In this document: piece by piece, positions 8,652 to 17,227 of the stretch
How positions within the stretch are numbered: the first letter of the stretch is position 1
How the letters are laid out: the number at the start of each line of letters is the position of its first letter
Source of the DNA: Acidimicrobiia bacterium
Lineage (GTDB): Bacteria > Actinomycetota > Acidimicrobiia > Acidimicrobiales > Bin134
Reading direction: 5' to 3'
NCBI GenBank assembly: GCA_022819825.1
Contig: JAJEGM010000001.1
Span: 62,001 to 126,000, forward strand
Length of the DNA: 64,000 nucleotides
Position numbers and translations under genes: made by a program
The notes under the pieces: model-generated
Told to the model about the DNA's origin: nothing
The model's database searches: none
The model's input: only the letters and a program-made list of their open reading frames with translations

Positions 8652-9773
8652 CTACTCCGGAACCGGAATACCGAACAACCGAGCCGGGTTGTCGGTCAGG
8701 ATCTTGCGCTTGCGCTCGTCGCTGAGGTCGTCGCGCTCCACCAGCAGCTTCACCGAGTGGGGGAAGTCACAGTCCCAGTGGCAGTAGTCCGAGGAGTAGC
8801 ACAGGATGTCGTCGCCCACCTGATCCATCACGTAGGGCAGGGCCGACTCGGTGGACTCCACCCCCACGAAGCACCGTCCCGACAGGAAGTACTCCGACGG
8901 CTTGCGGTCTAGGACAGGGGCTTGGTCGGGCATCAGCTCGTACTCCTCATCCAGGCGCTCCAACCAGAACGGCAGCCAGCCGCAGCCGGCTTCCATGATT
9001 CCCACCCGCATGTTGGGGAACCGGTGCAGTATCCCGCCCACCGTGAAGTTCATCGTGGCCAGCATGGCCCCGAACGGGTGGGTCACGGCGTGCTTCTCCA
9101 GCCGGGTGTTGTAGCGATCGAGCACGATCGGCACCTGATCGGGGGCCTGTCCCCCACCGTGTACGCACACCGCAGCGCTATGGCTGTCGGCCACCTCCCA
9201 AACCGCGTCTAGGGCCGGGTGGTTCAGGTTGCGGTCCAACACGTGCTGGGCGGTCACCATGCCCACGAACACGTCGGGATACTGGGTAAAGCACCGATCC
9301 AGCTCGGCGGCGGCCCGCTCCGGGTCGATCAAGGGCAGCTTGGCCACCAGCTTCAAGCGGGCAGGGTCGTAAGCCGCATAGGTGGCCCGGGCGTCGTTCA
9401 ACAGCCGGCACAGCTCGTCGGCAAATCCGGGATCGCCCAGCGCCCACTCCTCGCCCGATCCCGGCGGGAACATGACGGTCACGTCGATGCCCTCGAGGTC
9501 CATATCGGTCATCCGAGGACAGGGCACCGCCATTCCCTCCCGCTGAAGCGGCGTCTCGAAGTCCAGCTCCCCAGCGGCGTACTCGCCGTAGTTCTGGTCG
9601 TCCTCGGTATGAATCGGCGATCCGGCCCCCGGCAGGTCGCCGTAGATCTCCTTCATCTTGGCCACGTACTCCACCATCTGCGGCCGCCACTCGGCGCTTA
9701 TCCCATGGCGCCACTGGGGCGGCTCACCCCCGTGGCCGTCGGAGTCGATCACGTAGTACCCGTACTTGCCCAT
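8652..9773 (-). CDS. Amidohydrolase family protein (Amidohydro_2)
   Basis: 373 residues. The N-terminal strand YVIDSDGHGGEPP supplies the early D-x-H type metal ligands. VCVHGGGQAPDQ is the central His strand. The late CYSSDYCHWDCDFPHS supplies the conserved Asp. This subgroup keeps a longer N-terminal helical insertion with many acidic residues. Substrate unknown. It diverges from the flavodoxin gene across a 60-base gap. Confidence 0.85.
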   Translation of the reverse strand: MGKYGYYVIDSDGHGGEPPQWRHGISAEWRPQMVEYVAKMKEIYGDLPGAGSPIHTEDDQNYGEYAAGELDFETPLQREGMAVPCPRMTDMDLEGIDVTVMFPPGSGEEWALGDPGFADELCRLLNDARATYAAYDPARLKLVAKLPLIDPERAAAELDRCFTQYPDVFVGMVTAQHVLDRNLNHPALDAVWEVADSHSAAVCVHGGGQAPDQVPIVLDRYNTRLEKHAVTHPFGAMLATMNFTVGGILHRFPNMRVGIMEAGCGWLPFWLERLDEEYELMPDQAPVLDRKPSEYFLSGRCFVGVESTESALPYVMDQVGDDILCYSSDYCHWDCDFPHSVKLLVERDDLSDERKRKILTDNPARLFGIPVPE

Positions 9774-9833
9774 ACCACCATCGTGGCACTTGGGAGGCGT
9801 AGCTGCTAGAAGTCAATCCGTGAGGTTCCAGAC

Positions 9834-10280
9834 ATGAAGGCAGTAGTCATCTTCGAGAGCCGCACGGGGAATACCCAGCGGGCGGCGGAGATGATCGGCG
9901 GGGAACTGCGGGGGGCCGGTTACGAAGTAGCCGTGCGGCCGGTGCATGGGTTGAAGCTCACCGAGATTGCCGAGGCTGACCTTTTGGCGGTGGGCACTTG
10001 GGTGGACGGGCTGGTGCTGTTCGGGCATCGGCCGGGGGGCACGGCCAAGCTGATGACGCTGCCTTCGTTGCACCACAAGCCGGTGGCTGCCTTCGCCACC
10101 TACAAGTGGTATCCAGGCAACTGCATCGACCAGATTGCCGACTTGCTGGCCTACAAAGGTGCCGACGTGATCCACCAGCGGGCGTTCAACAAAGCGCAGC
10201 TTGATGTGCTGGTTCCCGAATTCGTCAACGACGTGTTGGCCGCCGTGGGCGCTCCCCAGATGTCGGAGGCAACCGCATGA
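9834..10280 (+). CDS. Flavodoxin-like FMN protein
   Basis: 148 residues. The N-terminal VIFESRTGNTQRAAEMI is the FMN phosphate-binding loop (S-x-TGNT) of flavodoxins; GTWVDGLVLFG and AAFATYKWYPGN fall where the loops holding the isoalloxazine ring are expected. Such proteins are small one- or two-electron carriers. The stop overlaps the start of the next amidohydrolase by four bases (ATGA), so the pair is translationally coupled. The flavodoxin may therefore serve a redox step linked to that enzyme, or simply share its promoter. Confidence 0.87.
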   Translation: MKAVVIFESRTGNTQRAAEMIGGELRGAGYEVAVRPVHGLKLTEIAEADLLAVGTWVDGLVLFGHRPGGTAKLMTLPSLHHKPVAAFATYKWYPGNCIDQIADLLAYKGADVIHQRAFNKAQLDVLVPEFVNDVLAAVGAPQMSEATA

Positions 10281-11479
10281 CCATGGCCACCACCGAAATG
10301 CCCCGCATTATCAGCGTGGACGATCACGTGGTGGAGCCGCCGCACCTGTGGACGAGCCGGCTGCCGGCCAAGTACCGCGACGTCGGCCCCCGCATCGAGT
10401 ACCTGCCCCAGGGCGAGGTGGTGCTCGACGGCGGGACGTACCGGGAGCGCCCTGGCACCGAGGGCCGCAACGTGGCCTGGTGGCTGTACGAAGACCACAC
10501 CTACTCGGTGAAGCGGCTCATCGCCGCCGCTGGCTATGCCTACGACGAGTTGTCCACCGACGGCATCACGTACGACGAGATGCGCCCCGGCTGCTGGCAG
10601 CCGAAGGCCCGCATCGACGACATGGAGATGAACCACACCGACGCCTCACTGTGCTTTCCCAACTACCCCCGGTTCTGCGGCCAGCTATTCAATGAACGCC
10701 AAGACAAGGAGCTTTCGCTTCTGTGCGTGCAGGCCTACAACGACTGGATGGTGGAGGAGTGGTGCGGAGACTCCGATGGCCGGCTGATCCCGCTGTGCCT
10801 GGTGCCGCTGTGGGACGCCGAACTGGCCGCCGCCGAGATCCGCCGCAACGCCGAGCGGGGCGTGCGGGCGGTTGCGTTCAGCGAGTTGCCCACCTGGCTG
10901 GGCCTTCCCAGCATCCACTCGGGCTATTGGGACCCGTTCTTCCAGGCCTGTGCCGAGACCGGCACCGTGGTGTGCATGCACATCGGGTCGGGCACCCGCA
11001 CCGTGTCCACCGCCGATGACGCCCCCGACGCGGTGACCGCCTCGCTTATCTTCTGCAACAGCGCGGCCTCAATGGTCGATTTCTTGTTCTCCGGCATGCT
11101 GCACCGCTACCCCGACCTCAAGCTGATGTACGCAGAGGCCCAGATCGGGTGGATCCCCTACGCCCTGGAGCGGGCCGACGACGTATGGGTTACTCACCAG
11201 GGGTGGAGCCAGGCCCGGCGCAACATCCCCGAGCCGCCGTCGTTCTACTACTACCGCCAGGTATACGGCTGCTTCTTCAAAGACAGCGTGGGCATCGACC
11301 TGCTCGACCGGGTCGGCATCGACAACATCACCTTCGAGACCGACTACCCCCACGCCGACGGCACCTGGCCCAACACCCAAGAAGTGGCCACCCGCCTCTT
11401 CGGCCACCTCGACCCCGAAGCGGTCTACAAGATCGCCCGCGGCAACGCCATCAAGCTGCTGGGCCTGGACATGGAATAG
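10277..11479 (+). CDS. Amidohydrolase family protein, paralog of the one at 59736-60977
   Basis: 400 residues, start overlapping the flavodoxin stop. Opens with IISVDDHVVEPPHLW, has the central VVCMHIGSG strand and the late FETDYPHADGTWP with the conserved Asp/His. It is clearly similar along its whole length to the 59736-60977 protein: both carry VQAYNDWMVEEWCG, LPSIHSGYWDPFF and NAERGVRAV. Length and motif order match Amidohydro_2. The two probably act on related substrates. Its TAG stop lies in the same frame as the following ApbE gene, 24 bases before the proposed ATT start. Confidence 0.87.
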   Translation: MTMATTEMPRIISVDDHVVEPPHLWTSRLPAKYRDVGPRIEYLPQGEVVLDGGTYRERPGTEGRNVAWWLYEDHTYSVKRLIAAAGYAYDELSTDGITYDEMRPGCWQPKARIDDMEMNHTDASLCFPNYPRFCGQLFNERQDKELSLLCVQAYNDWMVEEWCGDSDGRLIPLCLVPLWDAELAAAEIRRNAERGVRAVAFSELPTWLGLPSIHSGYWDPFFQACAETGTVVCMHIGSGTRTVSTADDAPDAVTASLIFCNSAASMVDFLFSGMLHRYPDLKLMYAEAQIGWIPYALERADDVWVTHQGWSQARRNIPEPPSFYYYRQVYGCFFKDSVGIDLLDRVGIDNITFETDYPHADGTWPNTQEVATRLFGHLDPEAVYKIARGNAIKLLGLDME

Positions 11480-11503
11480 AAAGCGGCACCCAAGGACAGA
11501 ACC

Positions 11504-12448
11504 ATTAGCGAACAAGGCGACAACCAGCGCGAATTCCAATTCCGGTGCCACGGCTTGATGGGCACAGTGCTGGATCTGCGGATCAAGGGCGGTGACAAGC
11601 TGATGTCTCGAGCCGTCGACGAATTCGTGGCTGGGCAAGTGGCTCGACTTGAAGGGGTGTTCAGCGTCTTTGACGACGACAGCGAATTATGCCGCTGGCG
11701 TCGCGGAGAGGTTCTCCACCCGAGTGATGAGTTCTGCGAGCTGATGGGTCTGGCGCTGGCGTGGCATCGTCGTTCGGCGGGCCTGTTTAACCCTCTCACC
11801 GGCCAACTGACCCAAATGTGGCGCCGGGCCGAACAAGCCGGGTGCATGCCGGGTGCCGCCGATTTGGCAGAGGAGGCGGCATCAATCGCCGAACCCCGTT
11901 TCGAGTTGCTCGACCGCGTGCCGGTGCCGTTGGGGGACTGTACTCGGCTGAGCCTGAACGCTATCGCCAAGGGCTACATCGTCGATCGCGTGGTCGAAGC
12001 AGCTCTTCGGCGTTTCGAAATCGAGGCCATCAGCCTGAACGCGGGCGGCGACGTTTTGCACCGGGGCAGCCCAGGTCTGGCAGTAGGAATCGAAAATCCA
12101 CTGCGCCCATACGACAACGAGCCGCCTCTTGTAGTGATCCACCTACAAGACCAGGCGATAGCCACCAGCGGCTCATCACGGCGCGGGTTTCGGATTGGCG
12201 ATGCCTGGTACAGCCACGTCATCGATCCCCGGTCGGGCCAGCCGGCATTGGGTCCGGCCAGCGTGTCGGTCGTGGCGGACGACGCCATTACCGCAGATGT
12301 CGCGGCCACCGTCGCTTGCATTCTCGACCCCCCCGCAGCGCTTGACTGGCTGGCCGAATCAGACGAACTAGCCGGACTAGTCGTAGATCGAGACGGCACC
12401 CCTGCCGTCGATCCCCATTGGGGGGAGAGATTCGGCTCAATCAGCTGA
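11504..12448 (+). CDS. apbE: FAD:protein FMN transferase (ApbE), possible ATT start
   Basis: 314 residues if translated from ATT 11504; 297 or 296 from TTG 11555 or ATG 11558. The conserved family start reads FRCHGLMGTVLDLRI, of which the portion before MGT lies upstream of any ATG, GTG or TTG. AAGGAC at 11492-11497 sits 6 bases before ATT. Other ApbE hallmarks follow: LNAIAKGYIVD, LNAGGDV, the ATSGSSRRG loop, YSHVIDPRSG and DAITADVAAT. The enzyme attaches FMN through a phosphodiester to Thr/Ser of exported proteins. No signal peptide is seen. The likely target is the DUF2271 lipoprotein encoded convergently nearby. Confidence 0.88.
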   Translation: MSEQGDNQREFQFRCHGLMGTVLDLRIKGGDKLMSRAVDEFVAGQVARLEGVFSVFDDDSELCRWRRGEVLHPSDEFCELMGLALAWHRRSAGLFNPLTGQLTQMWRRAEQAGCMPGAADLAEEAASIAEPRFELLDRVPVPLGDCTRLSLNAIAKGYIVDRVVEAALRRFEIEAISLNAGGDVLHRGSPGLAVGIENPLRPYDNEPPLVVIHLQDQAIATSGSSRRGFRIGDAWYSHVIDPRSGQPALGPASVSVVADDAITADVAATVACILDPPAALDWLAESDELAGLVVDRDGTPAVDPHWGERFGSIS

Positions 12449-13151
12449 TTGTGACCAGTATCACGAAGACAGTAATCAGGCCGCCGGCCGCTGCGACGGT
12501 CAAAGCGACGAATCGGCGTCGGCGCAAGAACAGCTGCATCGCCAACCCCGTGATCGAGATAGCGACCAGGAACCCTGCTGAAATGTCGATAGCCCATTTC
12601 CACAGGGGACCGGCGTCTCGTCCTTTGTGGACGTCGTTCATGATCGCCACGAACCCTTGTTGGGTGACCGTAAGCTCGTAAGTGCTGGCCTCGGCGTCAA
12701 AGAACAGGTCGGCGGAGTAGCCCGGTTTCTTGAAGGCAATGGAGCCCCGCCCGTTGACGACGCTGTAGTTGTCCACAGTGCCAGACACTGAGTATTCGCC
12801 CCGGACATACTCGGCAATGGCCAAGAACTCCACCGTACCGCCGACGCCTGAGGCCTCGAACGGGAACCGGCCGTTGTGACTCGACACCGAGACATCGTCG
12901 CCGAACGTCCAGTCGGGATGGTTCAGGGTTATGCCGGTGAGTCCGAAGAACAACACCACGAGGAGGGCAATCATGCTTGTATAAACGTGAAGGCGGCGGG
13001 CCCATAAGTCGGTGGCCCGCTTCAGCCGACTGGCAGGCTGGCGCGCGCCGCGCCCTCCATTGTGCGTTTGCATCGGCCCTTCAGAGTTCGGAGTCGTCGG
13101 ACTTGGTGCGGGTCTCTCTGCGGTGGCTGTTGGGGAGAGGCCTTCGTGCAT
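12441..13151 (-). CDS. PepSY-associated transmembrane protein
   Basis: 236 residues from ATG 13151, only 3 bases after the stop of the DUF2271 gene; ATG 13073 is an alternative. After a Pro-rich cytoplasmic start comes RLHVYTSMIALLVVLFFGLTGITLNHPDW, the N-terminal helix and NHPDW motif of PepSY-TM proteins, written here only for orientation. An extracytoplasmic PepSY-like beta domain (about 80-175) follows, then VHKGRDAGPLWKW and two closing helices. Such proteins occur with ApbE and DUF2271 as membrane parts of extracytoplasmic flavin redox systems. Overlaps the convergent apbE by 8 bases. Confidence 0.83.
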   Translation of the reverse strand: MHEGLSPTATAERPAPSPTTPNSEGPMQTHNGGRGARQPASRLKRATDLWARRLHVYTSMIALLVVLFFGLTGITLNHPDWTFGDDVSVSSHNGRFPFEASGVGGTVEFLAIAEYVRGEYSVSGTVDNYSVVNGRGSIAFKKPGYSADLFFDAEASTYELTVTQQGFVAIMNDVHKGRDAGPLWKWAIDISAGFLVAISITGLAMQLFLRRRRFVALTVAAAGGLITVFVILVTIS

Positions 13152-13154
13152 TAG

Positions 13155-13922
13155 CTAGAGGATCAGTTCCGCTGAGGCGTCGGCGATCTCAACGTTGTCG
13201 CTCAGCGCAACAGAGAAGGGTTGGCTGCCGATGGTGATCGGCGTGCTGGTGATGCTGTAGGGACCGTGCTCTCGGGCAGCTTCGATGAAGAGGAAATAAT
13301 CGCCCTGTTCTACCGGGTTCCCAGACAAATCGGTACCGTCCCAAACAACCGAATAGGCACCCGCTGGCCGGGTTGCACCGGACATGGAGGTATCGGAAGC
13401 TTGATTGCTGGCCGAATACCAGCGCCGTAGGTCATTGAGCCACCGGGTTCCCTTCTGCTCTTGCAGAAACCAGAGCCCTATGGTGTCGATGAGGTTGCCG
13501 GCGTGATCTTCAACCCACACTGCAACGTAGGGATTGAGGATCCGACCCCGGCCGCCAGCACCCGCCACATAGGCAAATGCCACCGCCAATTCAGCACCAG
13601 TCGGGAACATGGCCGCTGTTGGCCCGGTGGACTGCACTGCGGGCTCGGTTGGTGTTGGTTCGACGTCACCAGGTGCGGGTTCGGTTGGCGCGGGCTCGAG
13701 ATTTGTCGCCGCCGCGGGTTCGGTTGGCGCGGGCTCGCTCGGCGCAACGGTCGCCGAGCTTGAGCCTGCGAAAACCTCGGCATCGCTCTTGCTGCAAGCA
13801 AGGACAGGGAATGCCACTATGGCCCCAGCCACGGCACTACGGCGAAGAAACGCCCTGCGTGACACCTCAACCAGACGGGGTTCGAATTCACCTGGGTCAT
13901 CGGGTCCAACTGAGGCGGGCAT
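13155..13922 (-). CDS. DUF2271 lipoprotein, candidate ApbE flavinylation target
   Basis: 255 residues from ATG 13922 (an ATG at 14021 adds 33 residues). A twin-arginine-like SRRAFLRRS is followed by a hydrophobic stretch and the lipobox VLAC, making Cys43 the likely lipidated residue. A linker of Glu/Pro/Thr repeats (PAPTEPA and variants) spans about 60-100. The DUF2271 domain follows, with YVAVWVEDHAGN, LNDLRRWYSAS and MSGATRPAGAYSVVWDG. The SGAT tetrad (Thr184, codon 13371-13373) matches the S/T-G-A-S/T site flavinylated by ApbE. Operon with the PepSY gene; exported and membrane-anchored. Confidence 0.85.
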   Translation of the reverse strand: MPASVGPDDPGEFEPRLVEVSRRAFLRRSAVAGAIVAFPVLACSKSDAEVFAGSSSATVAPSEPAPTEPAAATNLEPAPTEPAPGDVEPTPTEPAVQSTGPTAAMFPTGAELAVAFAYVAGAGGRGRILNPYVAVWVEDHAGNLIDTIGLWFLQEQKGTRWLNDLRRWYSASNQASDTSMSGATRPAGAYSVVWDGTDLSGNPVEQGDYFLFIEAAREHGPYSITSTPITIGSQPFSVALSDNVEIADASAELIL

Positions 13923-14020
13923 CCTCGGAGGTCTAGAGCCTAAACCTGAGAATTTGCCGAGAACGGCTGCCGAGTTTGCCGGGAGGATCCGTTCGATCAC
14001 CAAGCAATTCCCGGCTGACA

Positions 14021-14036
14021 CTCAGGTTCTTCTCAG
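14021..14036 (+). promoter_or_regulatory. 11-base-spaced direct repeat upstream of the response regulator
   Basis: CTCAG occurs at 14021 and again at 14032, a period of 11 bases, ending 14 bases before the regulator start. Tandem half-sites with an 11-base period are the usual target geometry of OmpR/PhoB-type regulators, so autoregulation, and control of the divergent DUF2271 operon, is plausible. Confidence 0.3.
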
Positions 14037-14050
14037 AACGGAGTGCCACG

Positions 14051-14740
14051 ATGGAGGTCGTGAAGGGACACCACCTCCTTGTGGTTGACGATGAAGCCAA
14101 CCTCCGGTCAATGCTCCGGGCCGCGTTGAGCTATCACGGATTTGAGGTAAGCGAATTCCGAGACGGAAGAGAGGCGCTCACCGCCGCGGCTCGCGAAATG
14201 CCAGATCTGATCATCTTGGATGTAATGATGCCCGACCTCGACGGCTTTGAGGTTTGCCGACGACTCCGAGCCGACGGCAACCAGACGCCAATCCTGTTTC
14301 TTACCGCGAAAGACGAGACCGAAGACAAGGTGCGAGGTCTGACTCTCGGGGGCGACGACTATCTCCAAAAGCCCTTTAGCCTTGACGAACTCGTCGCCCG
14401 TGTGGAGGCGATTCTGCGCCGCGCCGGGAAGCCAGGCGCATCAAGCGTGCTCAATCTGGCCGATCTGTCCATGGATGACGATGCCTACCGAGTGACCAGG
14501 GCCGGCGTCGAAGTGTCGCTGTCGCCCACCGAGTACAGCCTGTTGCGCTACCTGCTGGTAAACCAAGGCCGCGTCCTGTCGAAAGCCCAGATTCTCGACC
14601 ATGTTTGGCAGTACGACTTCAACGGCAACGGCGGAGTTGTAGAGACCTATATCGGCTACCTTCGCAAGAAGATAGACACCGCCGAGCCTAAACTCATCCA
14701 CACAATCCGAGGCGTCGGCTACACCCTTCGACTCCAATGA
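14051..14740 (+). CDS. OmpR/PhoB-family response regulator
   Basis: 229 residues. The receiver domain has the acidic pair VVDDE (about 12-14), the phosphoacceptor Asp57 in IILDVMMPDLDG, Thr85 and Lys107 in YLQKPFS. The C-terminal winged helix (about 132-229) carries the typical LSPTEYSLLRYLL, VLSKAQILDHVW and VETYIGYLRKKID, and ends in IRGVGYTLR. It regulates transcription when phosphorylated by the kinase encoded 37 bases downstream. Its position between the flavin module and the kinase suggests it controls one or both neighbouring operons. Confidence 0.95.
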   Translation: MEVVKGHHLLVVDDEANLRSMLRAALSYHGFEVSEFRDGREALTAAAREMPDLIILDVMMPDLDGFEVCRRLRADGNQTPILFLTAKDETEDKVRGLTLGGDDYLQKPFSLDELVARVEAILRRAGKPGASSVLNLADLSMDDDAYRVTRAGVEVSLSPTEYSLLRYLLVNQGRVLSKAQILDHVWQYDFNGNGGVVETYIGYLRKKIDTAEPKLIHTIRGVGYTLRLQ

Positions 14741-14777
14741 CACTCCCTTGGCTCTGCCTGACATTGAGAGGCCAGCG

Positions 14778-16280
14778 GTGAGGAGGTCGTTGTCGCTTCG
14801 AGCTCGCTTGCTTGCCGGAGTTGCCGTAGTCGCAATCATCCTGGCAGCAGCGGCATGGGCAATCGTGTCCAATACCCGCAATCATCTCGTCGATCAGGTA
14901 GACGAACATCTCGTCGCCACCGCTGACATCGATCGCGACGGACGATTAGGCGACGGTCTCTTCGATAGACGCCACGATGAGTCTGCGCGGGGCAACCATC
15001 TCCCGTCGCATGAAAGCAATCTACAGTCGCGTGAGCAGCCGGGACGTTTGAGCAATATGTTCGAAGGCGCTGTCCATCGCAATCGCGGCCTAGAAACGTT
15101 ATTCGAGCCGAACCTACCGGATCAGGCATACAGCCCACCCGATCTCGACTGGAACACCGTCGTCAATCGTATCTCCGAGCCGTTCACCGCTTCGGCTGTG
15201 GACGACGATGTTAGGTACCGGGTACTGGCCGTTGAACTTCGCGACATCATCTTTGTTCGGGCCCTGCCTTTGACCGACGTTGAAGATACCGTCGATCGAT
15301 TGATCCTGTTTGTGGTCTTCGGCGCGGGCTCAATCTTCTTGGTTCTCACCGCCGTCGCCTGGTGGGTCATCCGACTCGGCATCCAACCCATCCGAGCTAT
15401 GACCGACGCCGCGACTGAGATCGCCGACGGCAACCTCTCCCTTCGCGTTCCCGAACCTAAGACCGTGGGAACCGAGGCCGGTGCATTGGCCCGGGGACTC
15501 AACGTCATGCTGGGCCGAATCAAGACGGCGGTGGACAGCCAGGCCCAATCCCAGGAGCGGCTCCGCCGATTTGTGGCCGACGCCTCCCATGAACTGCGGA
15601 CCCCCATTACCACCATCCGGGGTTATGCCGAGCTGTACCGTCAAGGGGGTTTAGCTGAAGGACGCGACCTCGAAGACGCCATGCGTCGTACCGAACAAGA
15701 GGCCCAGCGTCTCGACCGCCTGGTTGAAGACATGCTGACATTGGCCAGATTCGACCAGGAACGCCCAATCGGCCTCAGCGAGATAGACCTCAGCACGATA
15801 ATCGCCGACACTGAGGCCGACGCCAGAGTTGCTGCGCCCAATCACGTATTCGCCGCCACCATTGAGCCCGACATCAGCATTACCGGCGACGAGGATCGAC
15901 TGCGCCAAGTATTGGCCAACGTCGTCAACAACGCCGCTGTCCATACTCCACCCGGCACCTCCGTTACCATCGATGCCCGCCGGTTGGACGACAACGTGGT
16001 CGTCGAGATCAGCGATAACGGTCCGGGCATCGACTCCGATCATCTCGCCAGGATTACCGAGCGCTTCTACCGCGCCGATCCATCGCGCTCGCGAGAACAC
16101 GGCGGGAGCGGCCTCGGCCTGTCGATTGCCGACACAGTGGTTCAGGCCCATGGAGGCAGCCTTGATGTGGCCAGTGAGCCCGACCTCGGGACCTCGGTCA
16201 CCATCACCCTTCCGCTGCGCCCTCCACAAACTCCAATGCGAGAGGGCGAGGAACCCACTCAAGACAAGGAGAAACCATGA
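14778..16280 (+). CDS. Membrane sensor histidine kinase
   Basis: 500 residues from GTG 14778, with GAGAGG 6 bases upstream; TTG 14748 is an alternative. Two transmembrane helices (about 10-31 and 174-198) bracket an extracytoplasmic sensor of about 140 residues with no recognisable fold. A HAMP linker follows (to about 250), then HisKA with the phospho-acceptor in DASHELRTPITT (His271). The HATPase domain has the N box VVNNAAVHTP, DNGPGID and GGSGLGLSI. It pairs with the preceding regulator; the stop overlaps the next start (ATGA), so the dioxygenase-like lipoprotein belongs to the same operon. Confidence 0.95.
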   Translation: MRRSLSLRARLLAGVAVVAIILAAAAWAIVSNTRNHLVDQVDEHLVATADIDRDGRLGDGLFDRRHDESARGNHLPSHESNLQSREQPGRLSNMFEGAVHRNRGLETLFEPNLPDQAYSPPDLDWNTVVNRISEPFTASAVDDDVRYRVLAVELRDIIFVRALPLTDVEDTVDRLILFVVFGAGSIFLVLTAVAWWVIRLGIQPIRAMTDAATEIADGNLSLRVPEPKTVGTEAGALARGLNVMLGRIKTAVDSQAQSQERLRRFVADASHELRTPITTIRGYAELYRQGGLAEGRDLEDAMRRTEQEAQRLDRLVEDMLTLARFDQERPIGLSEIDLSTIIADTEADARVAAPNHVFAATIEPDISITGDEDRLRQVLANVVNNAAVHTPPGTSVTIDARRLDDNVVVEISDNGPGIDSDHLARITERFYRADPSRSREHGGSGLGLSIADTVVQAHGGSLDVASEPDLGTSVTITLPLRPPQTPMREGEEPTQDKEKP

Positions 16281-17206
16281 CAGAAATCGAAGACCATGAT
16301 GACTTCGGGGGTCTTTCCAGGGATTTGCCCCACTTAATTGACAGACGTCTAGCTCTTCGTTTGATCGGTGGTGCCAGCCTCGCAGGCGTAGTGGCCGCGT
16401 GTGGCACCAACAGCAATCCCGCGGTGATTCCCCAAACTCCTACACAGGCCTCGGGCCAACCCACCCTATCGCCAACCATCACAGCCACGGGCCAACCCAC
16501 CGCATCGCCAACCATCACAGCCACGGGCCAACCCACCGCAGAGGCCACTTCAACACCGGCTGTCGATCTACCCGGCAACATCGCGAACCCAGGGGCGGAG
16601 ATACCGAGCGAAACAGCTGGCCCCTTTCCTGCGAATGGCACAAACGGCCCGAATGTCCTGGCCATAGATGGAATTGTCAGGGCCGATCTCACCAGCAGTG
16701 TCGGTGAATTCAGCGGCACAGCACAGGGCATCCCCACCGCCATTCATCTAACTGTGGTGGATGCCAGCACCGGGAGTCCTCTCCCCGGCGCTTCGATCTA
16801 TCTGTGGCATTGCACCGCTGACGGCCGCTACTCGATTTACGAGATCTCCGACCAGAACTTCCTGCGAGGAGTCCAGGCCGCTGACGGTGCTGGCAAGGTC
16901 GTCTTCAATACCGTGTTTCCCGGCTGCTATCGCGGTAGGTGGCCTCACTGCCACTTCGAGGTTCATGACAGCCTCAGCAATGCTGTCACCAGCAACAGCG
17001 CCATCAAGACGAGCCAACTGGCCATTCCCCGAGCAGACTGCGAGAACGCCTATATCGACAGCCGGTACGGCAACAGCGCCAGAGACTTGGCCCGACTGAC
17101 CCTCGCTTCTGACAGCGTCTTCCGCGACGGCTGGCAAGACCAACTGGCAACAGTCACAGGATCAAACGCGGATGGCTACTCGATCTCTCTGCTTGTGCGA
17201 GTTTGA
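16277..17206 (+). CDS. Intradiol ring-cleavage dioxygenase-like lipoprotein
   Basis: 309 residues. An RR-containing start and hydrophobic stretch end in the lipobox VVAACG (Cys42), so the protein is probably exported and lipid-anchored. A low-complexity linker built from TITATGQPTASP-like units follows. From residue 110 the fold matches the catechol/protocatechuate dioxygenase family: SETAGPFP, YLWHCTADGRYS, and CYRGRWPHCHFEVH. These give the non-heme Fe(III) ligand set Tyr185, Tyr218, His224 and His226. Exported members are poorly characterised; oxidation of extracellular aromatics is possible. Co-translated with the sensor kinase. Confidence 0.87.
   Translation: MTEIEDHDDFGGLSRDLPHLIDRRLALRLIGGASLAGVVAACGTNSNPAVIPQTPTQASGQPTLSPTITATGQPTASPTITATGQPTAEATSTPAVDLPGNIANPGAEIPSETAGPFPANGTNGPNVLAIDGIVRADLTSSVGEFSGTAQGIPTAIHLTVVDASTGSPLPGASIYLWHCTADGRYSIYEISDQNFLRGVQAADGAGKVVFNTVFPGCYRGRWPHCHFEVHDSLSNAVTSNSAIKTSQLAIPRADCENAYIDSRYGNSARDLARLTLASDSVFRDGWQDQLATVTGSNADGYSISLLVRV
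16453..16540 (+). repeat. 36-base tandem repeat inside the dioxygenase-like gene
   Basis: Units beginning GGGCCAACCCACC start at 16453, 16489 and 16525, the last incomplete. Each encodes 12 residues of the Thr/Pro-rich linker, so copy-number change would lengthen or shorten the tether without shifting the frame. Confidence 0.8.
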
Positions 17207-17227
17207 ACGTCGACTCTGAGAAGTCTC

